The notes under the pieces: generated by a model
What the model was told of the DNA's origin: nothing
Databases searched by the model: none
Seen by the model: the letters and a program-made list of their open reading frames with translations, nothing else
DNA from: Candidatus Microthrix parvicella Bio17-1
GTDB lineage: Bacteria; Actinomycetota; Acidimicrobiia; Acidimicrobiales; Microtrichaceae
Length of the DNA stretch: 64,000 nucleotides
Direction: 5' to 3'
NCBI RefSeq assembly: GCF_000299415.1
Contig: NZ_AMPG01000002.1
Location: 310,001 to 374,000 of the forward strand
Program-made: the position numbers and the translations under genes
Shown: piece by piece, positions 45,676 through 55,693 of the stretch
Position numbering within the stretch: position 1 is the stretch's first letter
Layout: each line of letters starts with the position of its first letter

Positions 45676-47367
45676 CTACATCTTGAACGGGTCCACTACG
45701 TCCAGGTACACCGTACTGAGGAACAGCAACCCCAACACGCCGACCACCACCACCGCCACCGGGTACATCTTGGCCGGGTCGATGAAGTAGCGACGGTTGT
45801 CGCCCCTCATCTTCTCGCGAACCTTCTCGTAGCAGGCGATGGCGATGTGCCCGCCGTCGAAGGGCAACAGCGGCACCAGGTTGAAGAGGCCGATAAAGAT
45901 GTTCAGCAGCGCCAGCAGTCCCAGGAGAGCGCCCCAATTGGCCTCGGCAAAACCGGCGGCCATCGACGCCGCCCCCACCATCGAGATGGGACGTGTTGCG
46001 TTCTTGTCGAAGTTGGCCTCCTGGGCGGCCGCCGCCGGGGTGGGCACGTTGGAGGCCTCCTCGCCGCCGGGACCCGTCGTGGCCGCCCGGCCGAAGAAGC
46101 CAACCAGATTGGCGGGGTTCATCACCTTGACCAATCCGGTGACCGAACCGGCCGCCATCTCCCAAAACGCCCCGGGTGTTGCGGCCAACGCCTGCACTGG
46201 GCTCATGCGCACCTCGCCGGCCTCGGAGGTGGTGCCGATCATGCCCTGCGGCCTGGTGGCTGCAACGGCCGTGCCCAGGTCCAGGTCGGCGGTCTGGGTC
46301 GCCCCTCCATCCGCCGGCGTGAACGCGATCTCAAGGACTCCACCGGCAGAGTCGGCGGCCGCTGCCTTCAGGTCGGCGGGCGTGGTGATGGGTACGTCGT
46401 TGATTTCGGTCACCAGGTCGTTCTCCGACAGGCCTGCGTCCAGCGCGCGCTGGCCAAACGCCTTCACGACCGGACCATTATCGGTGAAGAACAGGCCGAA
46501 GTCCTCGCCAACCGTGCCGATGATGGCGGCACGGCTGCCCAGCGTGGCCGTGAGAACCAACTCCCGGCCGTCCCGCTCGACGACGAGCGGCACCGTTTCC
46601 CCGGGACGCGAGGCGACCTCGGCCCCAAGGTCGCCAAGATCGCGCACGGGGTCGCCGTCGACCGACAGCACCCGATCCCCCGGCAACATACCGGCGGCCT
46701 CGGCTGCCGAACCCGGTACCACCGTCTCGACCGACCACTGCGCTGGGTCGGCCTGACCGAAGAAGGCGAACTGGCAGAACAACAGGATGAGCGCCATCAG
46801 GAAGTGCATGGCCGATCCGGCCGAGGCCATGGTCACCCGGTGTTTGAAGGAGGCCTCCCGGTAGCTTCGGGGCTCGTCGGAGGCCGACACCTCTTCATCG
46901 CGCAACATGCCGGGAACCTTCACGAACGCACCGGCCGGGATTGCTCGAATGCCGTATTCGGTCTCGCCCCTGCGAATCGACCAGATCCGTGGGCCGAACC
47001 CGACGAAGAACTGGGTGACCTTCATGCCCGCCCGTTTGGCGGTGAGGTAATGCCCAAACTCGTGCATGGTGATCATGAACACCAGCGACAGGATCACGAC
47101 CAGGAGGGCCAGGCCCTGCCACCACCACAGCCCAACAAGCGCGGCGACAACCAACAAGAGTCGCCAGGCACCCGCCCGCTCGATCTCGGGTTCCGGGAGC
47201 GATCCGTCGGGAACGACATTGGTGGTTGCGGTGGAAGTCTGCGGCTTCTCGGATGACCCGCGCTCTGACGAATCAACTTCGTTCTGAGCGTGTGTCGCGG
47301 GCTCCGTGGGGCCGACGACGTTTGGCTCATCGGGGATGGTGCTCGGCGTGTCACTCACGTCGGTCAT
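45676..47367 (-). CDS. rseP: site-2 intramembrane metalloprotease RseP
   Basis: 563 aa M50-family protease. The zinc-binding MHEFGHYL sits in the first membrane helix region, the second ligand in NLVPLLPFDGGH near the C-terminus. One or two PDZ domains (GMLPGDRVLSVDGDPV, GLSENDLVTEINDVPI) lie between. A disordered acidic N-terminal extension of about 75 aa precedes the first helix (LLLVVAALVGLWWWQGL). It cleaves membrane-spanning anti-sigma factors and signal peptides in its family. ATG 47367, 16 nt after dxr. Confidence 0.92.
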   Translation of the reverse strand: MTDVSDTPSTIPDEPNVVGPTEPATHAQNEVDSSERGSSEKPQTSTATTNVVPDGSLPEPEIERAGAWRLLLVVAALVGLWWWQGLALLVVILSLVFMITMHEFGHYLTAKRAGMKVTQFFVGFGPRIWSIRRGETEYGIRAIPAGAFVKVPGMLRDEEVSASDEPRSYREASFKHRVTMASAGSAMHFLMALILLFCQFAFFGQADPAQWSVETVVPGSAAEAAGMLPGDRVLSVDGDPVRDLGDLGAEVASRPGETVPLVVERDGRELVLTATLGSRAAIIGTVGEDFGLFFTDNGPVVKAFGQRALDAGLSENDLVTEINDVPITTPADLKAAAADSAGGVLEIAFTPADGGATQTADLDLGTAVAATRPQGMIGTTSEAGEVRMSPVQALAATPGAFWEMAAGSVTGLVKVMNPANLVGFFGRAATTGPGGEEASNVPTPAAAAQEANFDKNATRPISMVGAASMAAGFAEANWGALLGLLALLNIFIGLFNLVPLLPFDGGHIAIACYEKVREKMRGDNRRYFIDPAKMYPVAVVVVGVLGLLFLSTVYLDVVDPFKM

Positions 47368-47383
47368 GTCGGGGGTGTACTCC

Positions 47384-48535
47384 TCAACGGCGGCCCGAAA
47401 TGATGTGGCGGGTCACCTCGCGTGCGCGTCGATCGGCGTGTAAAACGGAACCAACGCTGTCGGCCAGTGTGCCATCCCATTGGCCGAGTGCCTCATCGGT
47501 CAGCTCACCAATGGCCGTCCAGCGCAGCCCCCCGCTGAGAAACGCCTCAACCACCACCTCGTTGGCCGCCGACAGCCACGCCGGCGCCGTCTGGCCCAGC
47601 CGTCCGGCCGCATAGGCCAGATCGAGGCATCGGAAGGTGGTCCGATCTGGCGGCTCGAAGTTGAGCGTGACCGCGCGGGTCCAGTCCATGGCCCCAAACG
47701 CGGAGCCCATGCGGTCGGGGTAGGTCAGGGCGTAACCAATCGGCAGGCGCATGTCAGGCATCGACACCTGGGCCATCGTGGTGCCATCGGAGAACTCGGC
47801 CATCGAGTGCACGATGGACTGCGGGTGCACCACGACGTCGATGTCGTCGTAGTCGACCCCGAACAGCTCGTGGGCCTCGATGACCTCCAGGCCCTTGTTC
47901 ATCAGCGTGGACGAGTCAATGGTGATCTTGGGTCCCATCGACCAGGTGGGGTGGTCGAGCGCCTGCTCAACGGTGACGTCTGCCAGCTCGGCCGCGGTTC
48001 GCCCACGGAAGGGACCCCCGGAGGCCGTCAACACCACCCGGGCCAGACGATCCGGATGGTCGTTGGCCCTGAGGCACTGGTGGATGGCGCAGTGCTCGGA
48101 GTCCACCGGCACCAGTTCGGCTCCATGCGTGGCTCGGGCCCGTTGCACCACGGGCCCTCCGGCGATCAGGCTCTCCTTGTTGGCCAGGCCCAACCGCTTG
48201 CCGGCGTTCAGGGTGGCCAGGGTGACGCCAAGCCCGGCAAAGCCCACCACACCGTTGATCACCACGTCCGCCGAAGCCGCGGCGGCCTCGAGCGCCGCCG
48301 GACCCACGTCGAGGGTTGTGCCGACGGGAAGTTGGCCGGCCAGGTCGGCCGCCCGCGACTCGTCGGTGATCACCACCACATCGGGGTGAACCTCGGCAGC
48401 CTGTTGGGCGATGAGTTCAACCGAACCATGCGCGCTCAGCGCCGAGACCCGAAACCGCTCAGGTTCGGTGGCGATGACCTCCAGCGTCTGGGTGCCAATC
48501 GAACCGGTCGAGCCGAGTACCGCCACGTCGATCAT
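47384..48535 (-). CDS. dxr: 1-deoxy-D-xylulose 5-phosphate reductoisomerase
   Basis: 383 aa. NADPH-binding VLGSTGSIGTQTLEV, ANKESLIAGG, PVDSEHCAIHQCL, LTASGGPFRG and TIDSSTLMNKGLEVIEAHELF are all conserved; HPQSIVHSM and the Trp/Met loop (AMDWT) are present. It commits DXP to the MEP pathway and shares the transcript with ispG downstream. ATG 48535 is preferred over an open upstream frame within cdsA. Confidence 0.96.
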   Translation of the reverse strand: MIDVAVLGSTGSIGTQTLEVIATEPERFRVSALSAHGSVELIAQQAAEVHPDVVVITDESRAADLAGQLPVGTTLDVGPAALEAAAASADVVINGVVGFAGLGVTLATLNAGKRLGLANKESLIAGGPVVQRARATHGAELVPVDSEHCAIHQCLRANDHPDRLARVVLTASGGPFRGRTAAELADVTVEQALDHPTWSMGPKITIDSSTLMNKGLEVIEAHELFGVDYDDIDVVVHPQSIVHSMAEFSDGTTMAQVSMPDMRLPIGYALTYPDRMGSAFGAMDWTRAVTLNFEPPDRTTFRCLDLAYAAGRLGQTAPAWLSAANEVVVEAFLSGGLRWTAIGELTDEALGQWDGTLADSVGSVLHADRRAREVTRHIISGRR

Positions 48536-48551
48536 GGTCAACCTTGCTGTT

Positions 48552-50117
48552 CTACCAGCCCGTGACGGTGACGAAGTACGCCACCGGCAACACGAACAGC
48601 AGCGCATCGAAACGATCGAGAATGCCACCGTGTGCGGGCAACAGCGTTCCCATGTCCTTGATCTGCAGATCGCGCTTGAGCAACGACTCGCTCAGATCGC
48701 CCAGCGGCGCCGCCAACGGGCACAGCACCGCGAACAGCGCCGTGCGGGTCGAGAATCCCTCGCTCCCCAGGAGCGCCGGCGAGGTGACGGTGAGGTACAC
48801 GAACGTGACGAGGATCGAAACGACCACGCCGCCCAACAGGCCCTCCTGGGTCTTGTTTGGACTGATCGCCCGCAGCGAGCCGCCCAACGGCGAGGCCCCC
48901 ATCGTTTTGCCGATGAAATACCCGGCCGTGTCGTAGGTGACCGCAGCCACCACGGCCCCGAAGAGCAGCCACGCTCCGCCCTTACCATCCGGAGAAATGC
49001 GACCCAGGCCGATAAGGAGCGACGCGAAGCTTCCGAGACCGCCGACGTAGAGCATGCCCAACATCGTGGCGCCCAGGTTCTGTACCGGCTGATCACCCGG
49101 CGACACGAACAGGTACCACAGCAACCCGGCCAAGATCGTGAGACCCAGCACGATGGGGTAGGCAGCCGATCCAGCCTGATAGGCGCCGATGACCAGCCCG
49201 ACGATGCCCGCCAGGCCGACCAGACCGGCCGGGGTGTACCCGCCGCGGTGCAACGCTCCCATCATCTCGGTGCCTGCCAGGCCGAGCACCACAACGATCA
49301 GGATCATCGCCGGGATCTGGCCCAGCGCAAACGCCGCCACCCCGACGGCCACCAGTCCGAGGCCAACCATGATCGCCTGAGGCAGGTTGCGCTCGCCGCT
49401 CGCCGGCTCGGGCGCACGCCGTCTGGGCATCGGTGACGGTCGCCCACCGTCTGCGTTCGCCTCGGGCGGCCGGGTGCGGGGACGCTGCAGGTCGCCGCTG
49501 GGCTCGGCGGGCTGGCGACCCTGCGGTCGCCGTGCATCGGTACCCTGCTGAGGGGGCGCCGGCGGAGCGGCCACACCCCCACCTGGTGGCCGACGGCCCG
49601 GTCCGGGAGCACCCTGGGACCTACCTGCCGGTACTCCCGGACGGGGTGCTTCGCTTTGGGCACGGGGCCGGGGGGCGGGCGGAGCCCCTGCTGAAGGCGG
49701 AACCGACGGGGTCGCCTCCGTGGATGGGCCGGTGCCAGATCCTGGGCGCTCAGCAACGGAGGTTGGTTGATCGGCCGGATCGATCGAGTAGTTGTCGGAG
49801 AGGTACGGGTCGTCCTCGGGGCCGATGCCTGCATCGTCAAGCGCGCCAACCCGCAGGTGGGTGTCGGCCAGGTCGTCGAAGGCCATCGGCGCCTCGTCGC
49901 CACGGGTTTGGCTTTCACCCCGGTACACGGGGCCCGTCACCGGCCCGTGTTGGCCGGTGCTCACCACCGCCGGCACTTGGCCGGTGGGTGGCGCCGACCA
50001 GTCGGGCAGTTCGAAGCCGTCGTCGGGATCGGCTGCGTCCTCGGAACGCACCAACGCTCCGGTATCACCCTCATCAAACCACGATGCGAATGGGTCGTCG
50101 TCCTCTGGCCCAGCCAT
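48552..50117 (-). CDS. cdsA: phosphatidate cytidylyltransferase
   Basis: 521 aa, about twice the usual length. The first 260 residues are disordered, rich in Pro, Gly, Ala and acidic groups. After that come about eight helices and the CDP-diglyceride synthase signature SESLLKRDLQIKDMGTLL then PAHGGILDRFDAL. The usual PGHGG is PAHGG here. It makes CDP-diacylglycerol for phospholipid synthesis. Start ATG overlaps the frr stop as TGATG. dxr follows 16 nt later. Confidence 0.9.
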   Translation of the reverse strand: MAGPEDDDPFASWFDEGDTGALVRSEDAADPDDGFELPDWSAPPTGQVPAVVSTGQHGPVTGPVYRGESQTRGDEAPMAFDDLADTHLRVGALDDAGIGPEDDPYLSDNYSIDPADQPTSVAERPGSGTGPSTEATPSVPPSAGAPPAPRPRAQSEAPRPGVPAGRSQGAPGPGRRPPGGGVAAPPAPPQQGTDARRPQGRQPAEPSGDLQRPRTRPPEANADGGRPSPMPRRRAPEPASGERNLPQAIMVGLGLVAVGVAAFALGQIPAMILIVVVLGLAGTEMMGALHRGGYTPAGLVGLAGIVGLVIGAYQAGSAAYPIVLGLTILAGLLWYLFVSPGDQPVQNLGATMLGMLYVGGLGSFASLLIGLGRISPDGKGGAWLLFGAVVAAVTYDTAGYFIGKTMGASPLGGSLRAISPNKTQEGLLGGVVVSILVTFVYLTVTSPALLGSEGFSTRTALFAVLCPLAAPLGDLSESLLKRDLQIKDMGTLLPAHGGILDRFDALLFVLPVAYFVTVTGW

Positions 50118-50686
50118 CACACCTCCATCAAATCAGCGGTCTTGGTCTCGATGGCCTCGTCAACCTGTGCCTCATAGGTCTTGGCCAACCGATCGATCTT
50201 CTCGATCGCCCGACGCGCGTCGTCTTCGGAGATCTCCGAATCCTTCTCCAAGGCCTCCACGTCTTTACGGGCGTCGCGCCGCGTGCCCCGCAGCGAGTTC
50301 TTCCCATCCTCGGCCTTCTGCCGGGCCAGCCGCACAAAGTCTCGTCGTCGCTCCTCGGTGAGCTGCGGAAACGCCAGACGGATGTTGACGCCGTCGTTGC
50401 TGGGGTTGAGGCCCAGGTTCGATTCCTGGATCGCTCGCTCGATCGCCGACATGGCGCCCTTGTCAAACGGTGTCACCACCAGCATGCGGGCGTCGGGTAC
50501 CGAGAACGAGGCCAGCTGCTGGAGCGGGGCCATCGCGCCGTAGTACTCGACCATGAGCTTCTCGACGAGCGCGGGATTTGCCCGGCCCGTGCGGATGGAG
50601 GCCAGATCGGAACGTGTGTGGGCGACAGCACGCTCCATGCGATCGGCGGCATCGTCACAGATGAGGGAGACCAGTTCTTCGCTCAT
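50117..50686 (-). CDS. frr: ribosome recycling factor
   Basis: 189 aa. Typical RRF sequence: VAHTRSDLASIRTGRANPALVEKLMVE in the coiled-coil domain, VTPFDKGAMSAIERAIQESNLGLNP, and FPQLTEERRRDFVRLAR. It releases ribosomes after termination with EF-G. 53 nt separate it from pyrH; cdsA follows by overlap. ATG 50686. Confidence 0.97.
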   Translation of the reverse strand: MSEELVSLICDDAADRMERAVAHTRSDLASIRTGRANPALVEKLMVEYYGAMAPLQQLASFSVPDARMLVVTPFDKGAMSAIERAIQESNLGLNPSNDGVNIRLAFPQLTEERRRDFVRLARQKAEDGKNSLRGTRRDARKDVEALEKDSEISEDDARRAIEKIDRLAKTYEAQVDEAIETKTADLMEV

Positions 50687-50739
50687 GGTTGACCCACCCT
50701 ACCGATGCCGCACCCCCAAGGCGGGGAGGGTCGCACTCC

Positions 50740-51462
50740 CTAACTGACCAGGGTGCCGATGCGTTCGCCTGCAAGAAGACCGGCCAGGTTGCCCGGCCCC
50801 ATCAAATCGAACACAACGATGGGCAGCTCGTTGTCCATGCACAGGCTGGTGGCCGTGGAGTCCATCACCTTCAAGCCCTGCGACAGAACGTCGAGGTAAC
50901 TCACCTCGGTCAGCAATTCCGCATCCGGGTCGACCTTGGGATCGGCCGAATACACGCCCTCGGTGCCCGAGTGGGTTCCCTTCAACATCACTTCGGCTTC
51001 GATTTCAACCGCCCGCAGGGCAGCCGCCGTGTCGGTGGTGAAGAAGGGGTTGCCGGTACCGGCGGCAAAGATGACCACGCGGCCCTTCTCAAGGTGCCGC
51101 ATGGCCCGCCGCCGGATGTACGGCTCGGCCACCTGTTGCATGTGGATCGCCGATTGGACCCGGGTTTCCTGGCCCAGCCGTTCCAGCGTCTCCTGCAACG
51201 CCAGCGCATTGATGGCCGTGGCCAACATGCCCATGTAGTCGGCCTGAGTCCGGTCCATGCCCGCGCCGGCGCCGGTGAGGCCACGCCAGATGTTGCCGCC
51301 GCCGACCACGACGGCGAGGGCCACGTCAAAGCGCCGCTTCACCTCGACGATGTCGTTGGCCAGCCGGGTGACCACCTCGCCATCGATACCGCTGCCGGCA
51401 TTACCGGCAAACGCTTCGCCCGAGAGCTTGAGAAGGACCCGGGACCAACGTGGAGTTGTCAT
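50740..51462 (-). CDS. pyrH: UMP kinase
   Basis: 240 aa amino-acid-kinase fold: [59 protein letters not shown] and [13 protein letters not shown] all fit PyrH. It phosphorylates UMP to UDP. There is no clear ribosome binding site before ATG 51462 (a C-run precedes it), so translation may be coupled to tsf, 11 nt upstream. Confidence 0.96.
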   Translation of the reverse strand: MTTPRWSRVLLKLSGEAFAGNAGSGIDGEVVTRLANDIVEVKRRFDVALAVVVGGGNIWRGLTGAGAGMDRTQADYMGMLATAINALALQETLERLGQETRVQSAIHMQQVAEPYIRRRAMRHLEKGRVVIFAAGTGNPFFTTDTAAALRAVEIEAEVMLKGTHSGTEGVYSADPKVDPDAELLTEVSYLDVLSQGLKVMDSTATSLCMDNELPIVVFDLMGPGNLAGLLAGERIGTLVS

Positions 51463-51473
51463 GGGGGGAGAGG

Positions 51474-52271
51474 TTACGACTCGCCGATGATCGCCTGGGC
51501 GAAGCGGACCACCGATGCGTCGCCGAGACGATCGTCCACCGTCTGCTTCTCGCCAAACATTCCCTGCTCGGGCAGGACGCGCTCGGCGTACCAGGCACCC
51601 ATGCGGCCCTCGACGATTTTGGGCACCGCCTGCTCGGGCTTGCCCTCCTTGCGGGTGAGGTCCTCGAAGCTCAGGCGGGCCTTGGCGGCCAGCTCATCCG
51701 ATACCTCGTCCCGGCTCATGGCCGTGGGCTTGGCGAACGCAATGTGCAGCGCCACCTCGTGCACCAGGTCGGCGTCGTCGGTGCCGGTCACCTCGACCAG
51801 CACGCCGTTCACCCCGCGCCCGTCCTGGATGTGGAGGTAGGCGTCCAACACGTTGCCCTCGGCCGCCTCAAAGCGCACTGCCGAACCGATCTCGATGTTC
51901 TCACGCTTGGCGATCTTCAGGTTGTCGAGATCCTCGGCCACCTCGGACACGGCTTCGGGCCCACCGGCGAGAACGGCATCGGCCAGCTTCTGCGCAAGTG
52001 CGATGAAGTCCTCGGCCTTGGCCGAGAAGTCGGTCTCCGACTTCAGCTGCACCATGGCGGCAACAGAGCCCGCCGTGGCCATGGCCACGGCGCCCTCGTT
52101 GTTTTCGCGATCTTCGAGCGCCGCGACCTTGGTCAGGCCCTTTTCACGCAGGATGCGTGCCGCCTTGTCCCGGTCGCCCTCAGCCGCAAGCAGGGCCTTC
52201 TTGCAGTCCATCATGCCTGCGCCCGTGGCGTCACGCAGCGCCTTGACGTCCTTTGCGGTGACCTCGCTCAT
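51474..52271 (-). CDS. tsf: elongation factor Ts
   Basis: 265 aa. N-terminal UBA-like domain [25 protein letters not shown], then [11 protein letters not shown], and the core [14 protein letters not shown]. Nucleotide exchange factor for EF-Tu. It overlaps rpsB as ATGA, the normal rpsB-tsf coupling. Confidence 0.97.
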   Translation of the reverse strand: MSEVTAKDVKALRDATGAGMMDCKKALLAAEGDRDKAARILREKGLTKVAALEDRENNEGAVAMATAGSVAAMVQLKSETDFSAKAEDFIALAQKLADAVLAGGPEAVSEVAEDLDNLKIAKRENIEIGSAVRFEAAEGNVLDAYLHIQDGRGVNGVLVEVTGTDDADLVHEVALHIAFAKPTAMSRDEVSDELAAKARLSFEDLTRKEGKPEQAVPKIVEGRMGAWYAERVLPEQGMFGEKQTVDDRLGDASVVRFAQAIIGES

Positions 52272-53227
52272 GCTTCCTCCGTGCTGCTCGTCGAGTCGGC
52301 GACCACAGCGGTGGGCGCGGGCTCTTCGGCGGCTGCGGGCTCGGCGCTCTGCTCTGCCGCTGCTGGGGTGGCCTTGGGCTCGCTCAGGCGACGCTCGCGC
52401 TCGGCGGCCTGGGCGGCTGCCTCATTGCGGGCCTGGTCCTGAGCAGCCTGATGGGCGGCCTTCTCCTCGGGAGTGCGCTCGATGGGCTTGGGCGCCTCAG
52501 GGGCGGAGGCGGGTGAGGGGTCGCCGTGGCCTCGCTTGTTGCGGATCTGACGACCCTCGTTGACCGCGTCGGAGATCACGCGGCTCATCAGGCTGCCCGA
52601 GCGGATGGCGTCGTCGTTACCGGGGATGACGTAGGTGATGATGTCCGGGTCGCAGTTGGTGTCCACCACGGCCACGATGGGCAGGCCCAGCTTGTTGGCC
52701 TCGGTGACGGCGATATCTTCCTTCTTCGTGTCCAGAATGAACACGGCGTCAGGCAACGACTCGAGATCGCGGATGCCGCCCAAATAGCGCTCCAGCTTGG
52801 CCAGCTCACGGGTGAGCAGCAACGCCTCCTTTTTGGGCATTGCCTCAAACTCGCCGGAGTCCCGCATGCGCTGGTACTCCTTCATCTTCTTGATCCGCTT
52901 GGAGATCGTCTCGAAGTTGGTGAGCATGCCACCCAACCAGCGCTCGTTGACATACGGCATGCCGCAGCGCTCGGCGTAGCTCTGCACCGAATCCTGAGCC
53001 TGCTTTTTGGTGCCGATGAACATCACCGAACCACCGTCGGCAACCAGGTCACGCACAAAGATGTAGCTGTCGCGCACCCGCTCGAGGGTTTGACGCAGAT
53101 CGATCAGGTAGATGCCGTTGCGCTCGCCGTAGATGAAGCGCTGCATCTTGGGGTTCCAACGACGCGTCTGGTGTCCAAAGTGGACACCCGCATCGAGGAG
53201 TTCCTTCATGGTGACGACTGGGGCCAT
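52268..53227 (-). CDS. rpsB: 30S ribosomal protein S2
   Basis: 319 aa. [45 protein letters not shown] and [15 protein letters not shown] identify S2. After residue about 245 comes a Glu/Ala/Pro-rich tail of about 75 aa not found in the minimal family. ATG 53227 has GGAAGGAA upstream. The upstream gap 53228-53404 holds the promoter of the rpsB-tsf group. Confidence 0.96.
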   Translation of the reverse strand: MAPVVTMKELLDAGVHFGHQTRRWNPKMQRFIYGERNGIYLIDLRQTLERVRDSYIFVRDLVADGGSVMFIGTKKQAQDSVQSYAERCGMPYVNERWLGGMLTNFETISKRIKKMKEYQRMRDSGEFEAMPKKEALLLTRELAKLERYLGGIRDLESLPDAVFILDTKKEDIAVTEANKLGLPIVAVVDTNCDPDIITYVIPGNDDAIRSGSLMSRVISDAVNEGRQIRNKRGHGDPSPASAPEAPKPIERTPEEKAAHQAAQDQARNEAAAQAAERERRLSEPKATPAAAEQSAEPAAAEEPAPTAVVADSTSSTEEA

Positions 53228-53404
53228 GGTGGTGGTTCCTTCCTTCGGTTCGACGATTCCCGGGGGCGATGCGCGCAAGGCGACCGAAGGTGCGCCCGGG
53301 TGATGATGTCTTGGCAGTACCGACCCGTTTGGGCCGACCGGCGATGCTAACGCCTGATCGACCGCTGATCACAGTTGGTTTCAATCACCGCTCCGCCGTC
53401 CCAC

Positions 53405-53920
53405 TCACTCCACGAGCACGGCGGGAGACCCGCCAAAGAAGGCGGCGGGGTCCAGGTAGCGACGTCCGTCAAGAAGGCCCAGGTGCAGGCGGGTGACCGT
53501 GCGACCCACCGGTCCCCCCTGAGCCACCGACTGGCCCGACCTCACGAAGATGTCTCCCAGACCGGTGTAGGTGCTGCGCAGCCCGGACGGGTGATCGATC
53601 GAGACGACACCCCGGCCGGCTACTTGGCCCGCAAAGGCCACGACGCCATCGCCAATGGCCCGCACCGGCGTGCCCGGGGCTGTGGCGTACTCGATACCCC
53701 GGTTGCCCGGGCCGAATGGGCCCGACGGAGCCCGAAACGGGTCTGCTATCGGCGCGTCCACGGGAGGGACGAACCTGGGCCGGGACCCGTTCCAGGTGGG
53801 TCGGTCCCCTGGCCGGGCCGTTGGGGTCACCGGGGCCTTCGGCTCCGCCCCCGGGAGCGGTGTTAACGGGCCCAACAGCACGATCGCCAACGAGGCGGCC
53901 AGCGAACGGAACGTCGACAT
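53405..53920 (-). CDS. secreted M23/LytM-domain protein, degenerate active site
   Basis: 171 aa. Signal-peptide-like N-terminus (STFRSLAASLAIVLLGPLTPLPG), Pro-rich linker, and a LytM fold with GIEYATAPGTPVRAIGDGVVAFAG. The first zinc ligands (usual HxGvD) read NRGIEY and the later HLH reads RLHLG, so at least two ligands are missing. It is likely non-catalytic, perhaps binding peptidoglycan or activating an amidase as EnvC/NlpD-type proteins do (inference). Placed between whiG and rpsB. Confidence 0.75.
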   Translation of the reverse strand: MSTFRSLAASLAIVLLGPLTPLPGAEPKAPVTPTARPGDRPTWNGSRPRFVPPVDAPIADPFRAPSGPFGPGNRGIEYATAPGTPVRAIGDGVVAFAGQVAGRGVVSIDHPSGLRSTYTGLGDIFVRSGQSVAQGGPVGRTVTRLHLGLLDGRRYLDPAAFFGGSPAVLVE

Positions 53921-53924
53921 CGGT

Positions 53925-54707
53925 CTACAGGTGCGCGTTGCCGAGGGTGTGGAACCGACTTCGCAACCCAACCACGGCCTTGGCGTGAATTTGACACACC
54001 CGCGATTCGGTCACTCCAAGCACGCCACCGACCTGCGCCATCGTCAACCCCTCGATGTAATACATGCCCATCACCTCGCGCTCCCGCTCTCCCGCCGCCG
54101 CAAAGGCCTCAACCAACAGCTGTCGTTCCGACACCAGATCCATGTACACCAACGGGGAGCGTGAGTCATCCGTCATCTCGAGCTCATCACCCCCCGGACC
54201 TGTCAGCTCATCGAGCGCGACCAGGCCCGCCGTGCTGATTTGGGACTGCGCATGGTTCAACTGCCCCTCGGTCCAGCTCAAGGCCTCAGCCAACTCCTCG
54301 TCGCTGGGTGCCCTGCCCATCTTGGCCTGCAGATGGCCGGATCTCTCCTCGATCTTGCGGGCCTTGGTGCGCACCGAGCGGGGCACCCAGTCCATCGATC
54401 GCAGCTCATCGGTCATCGCTCCGCGGATGCGGGGGATGGCAAAGGTCTCAAACTTGAACCCACGTTCTGGTTCGAATCGCTCGACTGCCTCGATCAGCCC
54501 GAACATGCCCGCCGACACCAGGTCGCCCACCTCCACATTGCGGGGCAGCCCCGCCGCCAGGCGGCCTGCCACATACTTCACCACGGCGGCGTAGTGCTCG
54601 ATCAACCGGTCTCGCTGCCACCTGATGCCCTCGTCCCGATACTGCCGCCACAGGTCACCGAGTTCGGATTCCGACACCGGCCGACCATCGGGTCCGGCGA
54701 TGGACAC
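53925..54707 (-). CDS. whiG: RNA polymerase sigma factor, WhiG/FliA type
   Basis: 260 aa. Region 2: VKYVAGRLAAGLPRNVEVGD, GLIEAVERFEPERGFKFETF and RIRGAMTDELRSMDWVPRSV. Region 3 follows, and region 4 has EREREVMGMYYIEGLTMAQV plus LGVTESRVCQIHAKAV (HTH). GTG 54707 lies 1 nt after the xerC stop with AGGG 6 nt upstream; the longer open frame across xerC is shadow. WhiG controls sporulation-stage genes in Streptomyces and FliA controls motility; which applies here is not shown by the window. Confidence 0.92.
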   Translation of the reverse strand: MSIAGPDGRPVSESELGDLWRQYRDEGIRWQRDRLIEHYAAVVKYVAGRLAAGLPRNVEVGDLVSAGMFGLIEAVERFEPERGFKFETFAIPRIRGAMTDELRSMDWVPRSVRTKARKIEERSGHLQAKMGRAPSDEELAEALSWTEGQLNHAQSQISTAGLVALDELTGPGGDELEMTDDSRSPLVYMDLVSERQLLVEAFAAAGEREREVMGMYYIEGLTMAQVGGVLGVTESRVCQIHAKAVVGLRSRFHTLGNAHL

Positions 54708-54708
54708 G

Positions 54709-55611
54709 TCAGGCCCTGGGATGCGCCGAGTGCACAGCCGTTCGCATGCGCTCCCGGCTGACGTGGGTGTAGATCTGAGTGGTCGCAAGGTCCGAGTGGC
54801 CCAGCAGTTCCTGCACCGAACGAAGGTCCGCGCCACCGTCGAGCAAGTGGGTGGCGAAGCTGTGCCGCAACGCATGAGGGTGGGTGGGCACGGGCGAACG
54901 ACGGTCGACGATTCGACGCACGTCCCGTGGGGCAAGCCGCTTTCCGCGGGAGTTTCGAAACAGCTCGGGCCCGCACCCCACCGCAGGGTTGCCGGGTCCG
55001 GGTGCACCCAACTGCGAATCGGCCCGAGCGAGGTGATCCCGCACCGCAGCCACCGCGGCGTCGCCCATCGGCACCAGGCGTTCCTTCGAACCCTTGCCGA
55101 GCACCCGAACAACGCCCCGATCAAGGTCGAGGTCCCCGATGTCGGTGCCGCACAGCTCCGAGACCCGCAGCCCCGACCCGTACAACAGTTCCAACACGGC
55201 GTCGTCGCGCCGAGCGGTGGGCCGATCCGGCTGGGCATCCTCATCGAGTAACTGCGCCAACTCGTCGGCGCGAAGCACCCGAGGTAACCGCTGGGCACCT
55301 CGGGGGGTGCTGAGGCCGGCGGTGGGGTCGGTGACGATGGTGCCTTCTCGAAGATGCCAACGGACGAGGTGTCGAACCGAGGCAAGGGATCGGGCCAACG
55401 TGGCGGGCGCAAGGCCGGCGGCCGCCCGCGAACGCAACCAGGCCCGAACATCGTCACGTTGCAGGGATGATGGATCGGGGACGTCTGCGGCAGCACAGAA
55501 GGCGATGAACCCCACCAGGTCCCGGCGGTAGGCCGAACGCGTCGAGGAGGCCAGGGCGGCGCCCCCAACCACATCGTCGAGGCGCCAGGATTCTCTGGAA
55601 GCAACATCCAT
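54709..55611 (-). CDS. xerC: tyrosine recombinase XerC
   Basis: 300 aa. N-terminal SAM-like core-binding domain (TRSAYRRDLVGFIAFCA), catalytic domain with LLYGSGLRVSELCGTDIGDL (Arg), LGKGSKERLVPM, HALRHSFATHLLDGGADLRS (HxxR), LLGHSDLATTQIYTHVS (His and Tyr nucleophile). Resolves chromosome dimers with a partner at dif. ATG 55611 lacks a clear ribosome binding site. dprA lies 82 nt upstream and whiG follows immediately. Confidence 0.93.
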   Translation of the reverse strand: MDVASRESWRLDDVVGGAALASSTRSAYRRDLVGFIAFCAAADVPDPSSLQRDDVRAWLRSRAAAGLAPATLARSLASVRHLVRWHLREGTIVTDPTAGLSTPRGAQRLPRVLRADELAQLLDEDAQPDRPTARRDDAVLELLYGSGLRVSELCGTDIGDLDLDRGVVRVLGKGSKERLVPMGDAAVAAVRDHLARADSQLGAPGPGNPAVGCGPELFRNSRGKRLAPRDVRRIVDRRSPVPTHPHALRHSFATHLLDGGADLRSVQELLGHSDLATTQIYTHVSRERMRTAVHSAHPRA

Positions 55612-55693
55612 ACAGATGTGTTTGAGGCTATCGGACCATTCCGCAATTCCATTGGCAACCGGGCACAGCGGCCCGCGGGCGCGCACTCACCAC

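Noticed and set aside
44332-47256. 974-codon plus-strand frame opposite ispG and rseP
   Set aside because: No domain motifs, and two well supported genes occupy the minus strand.
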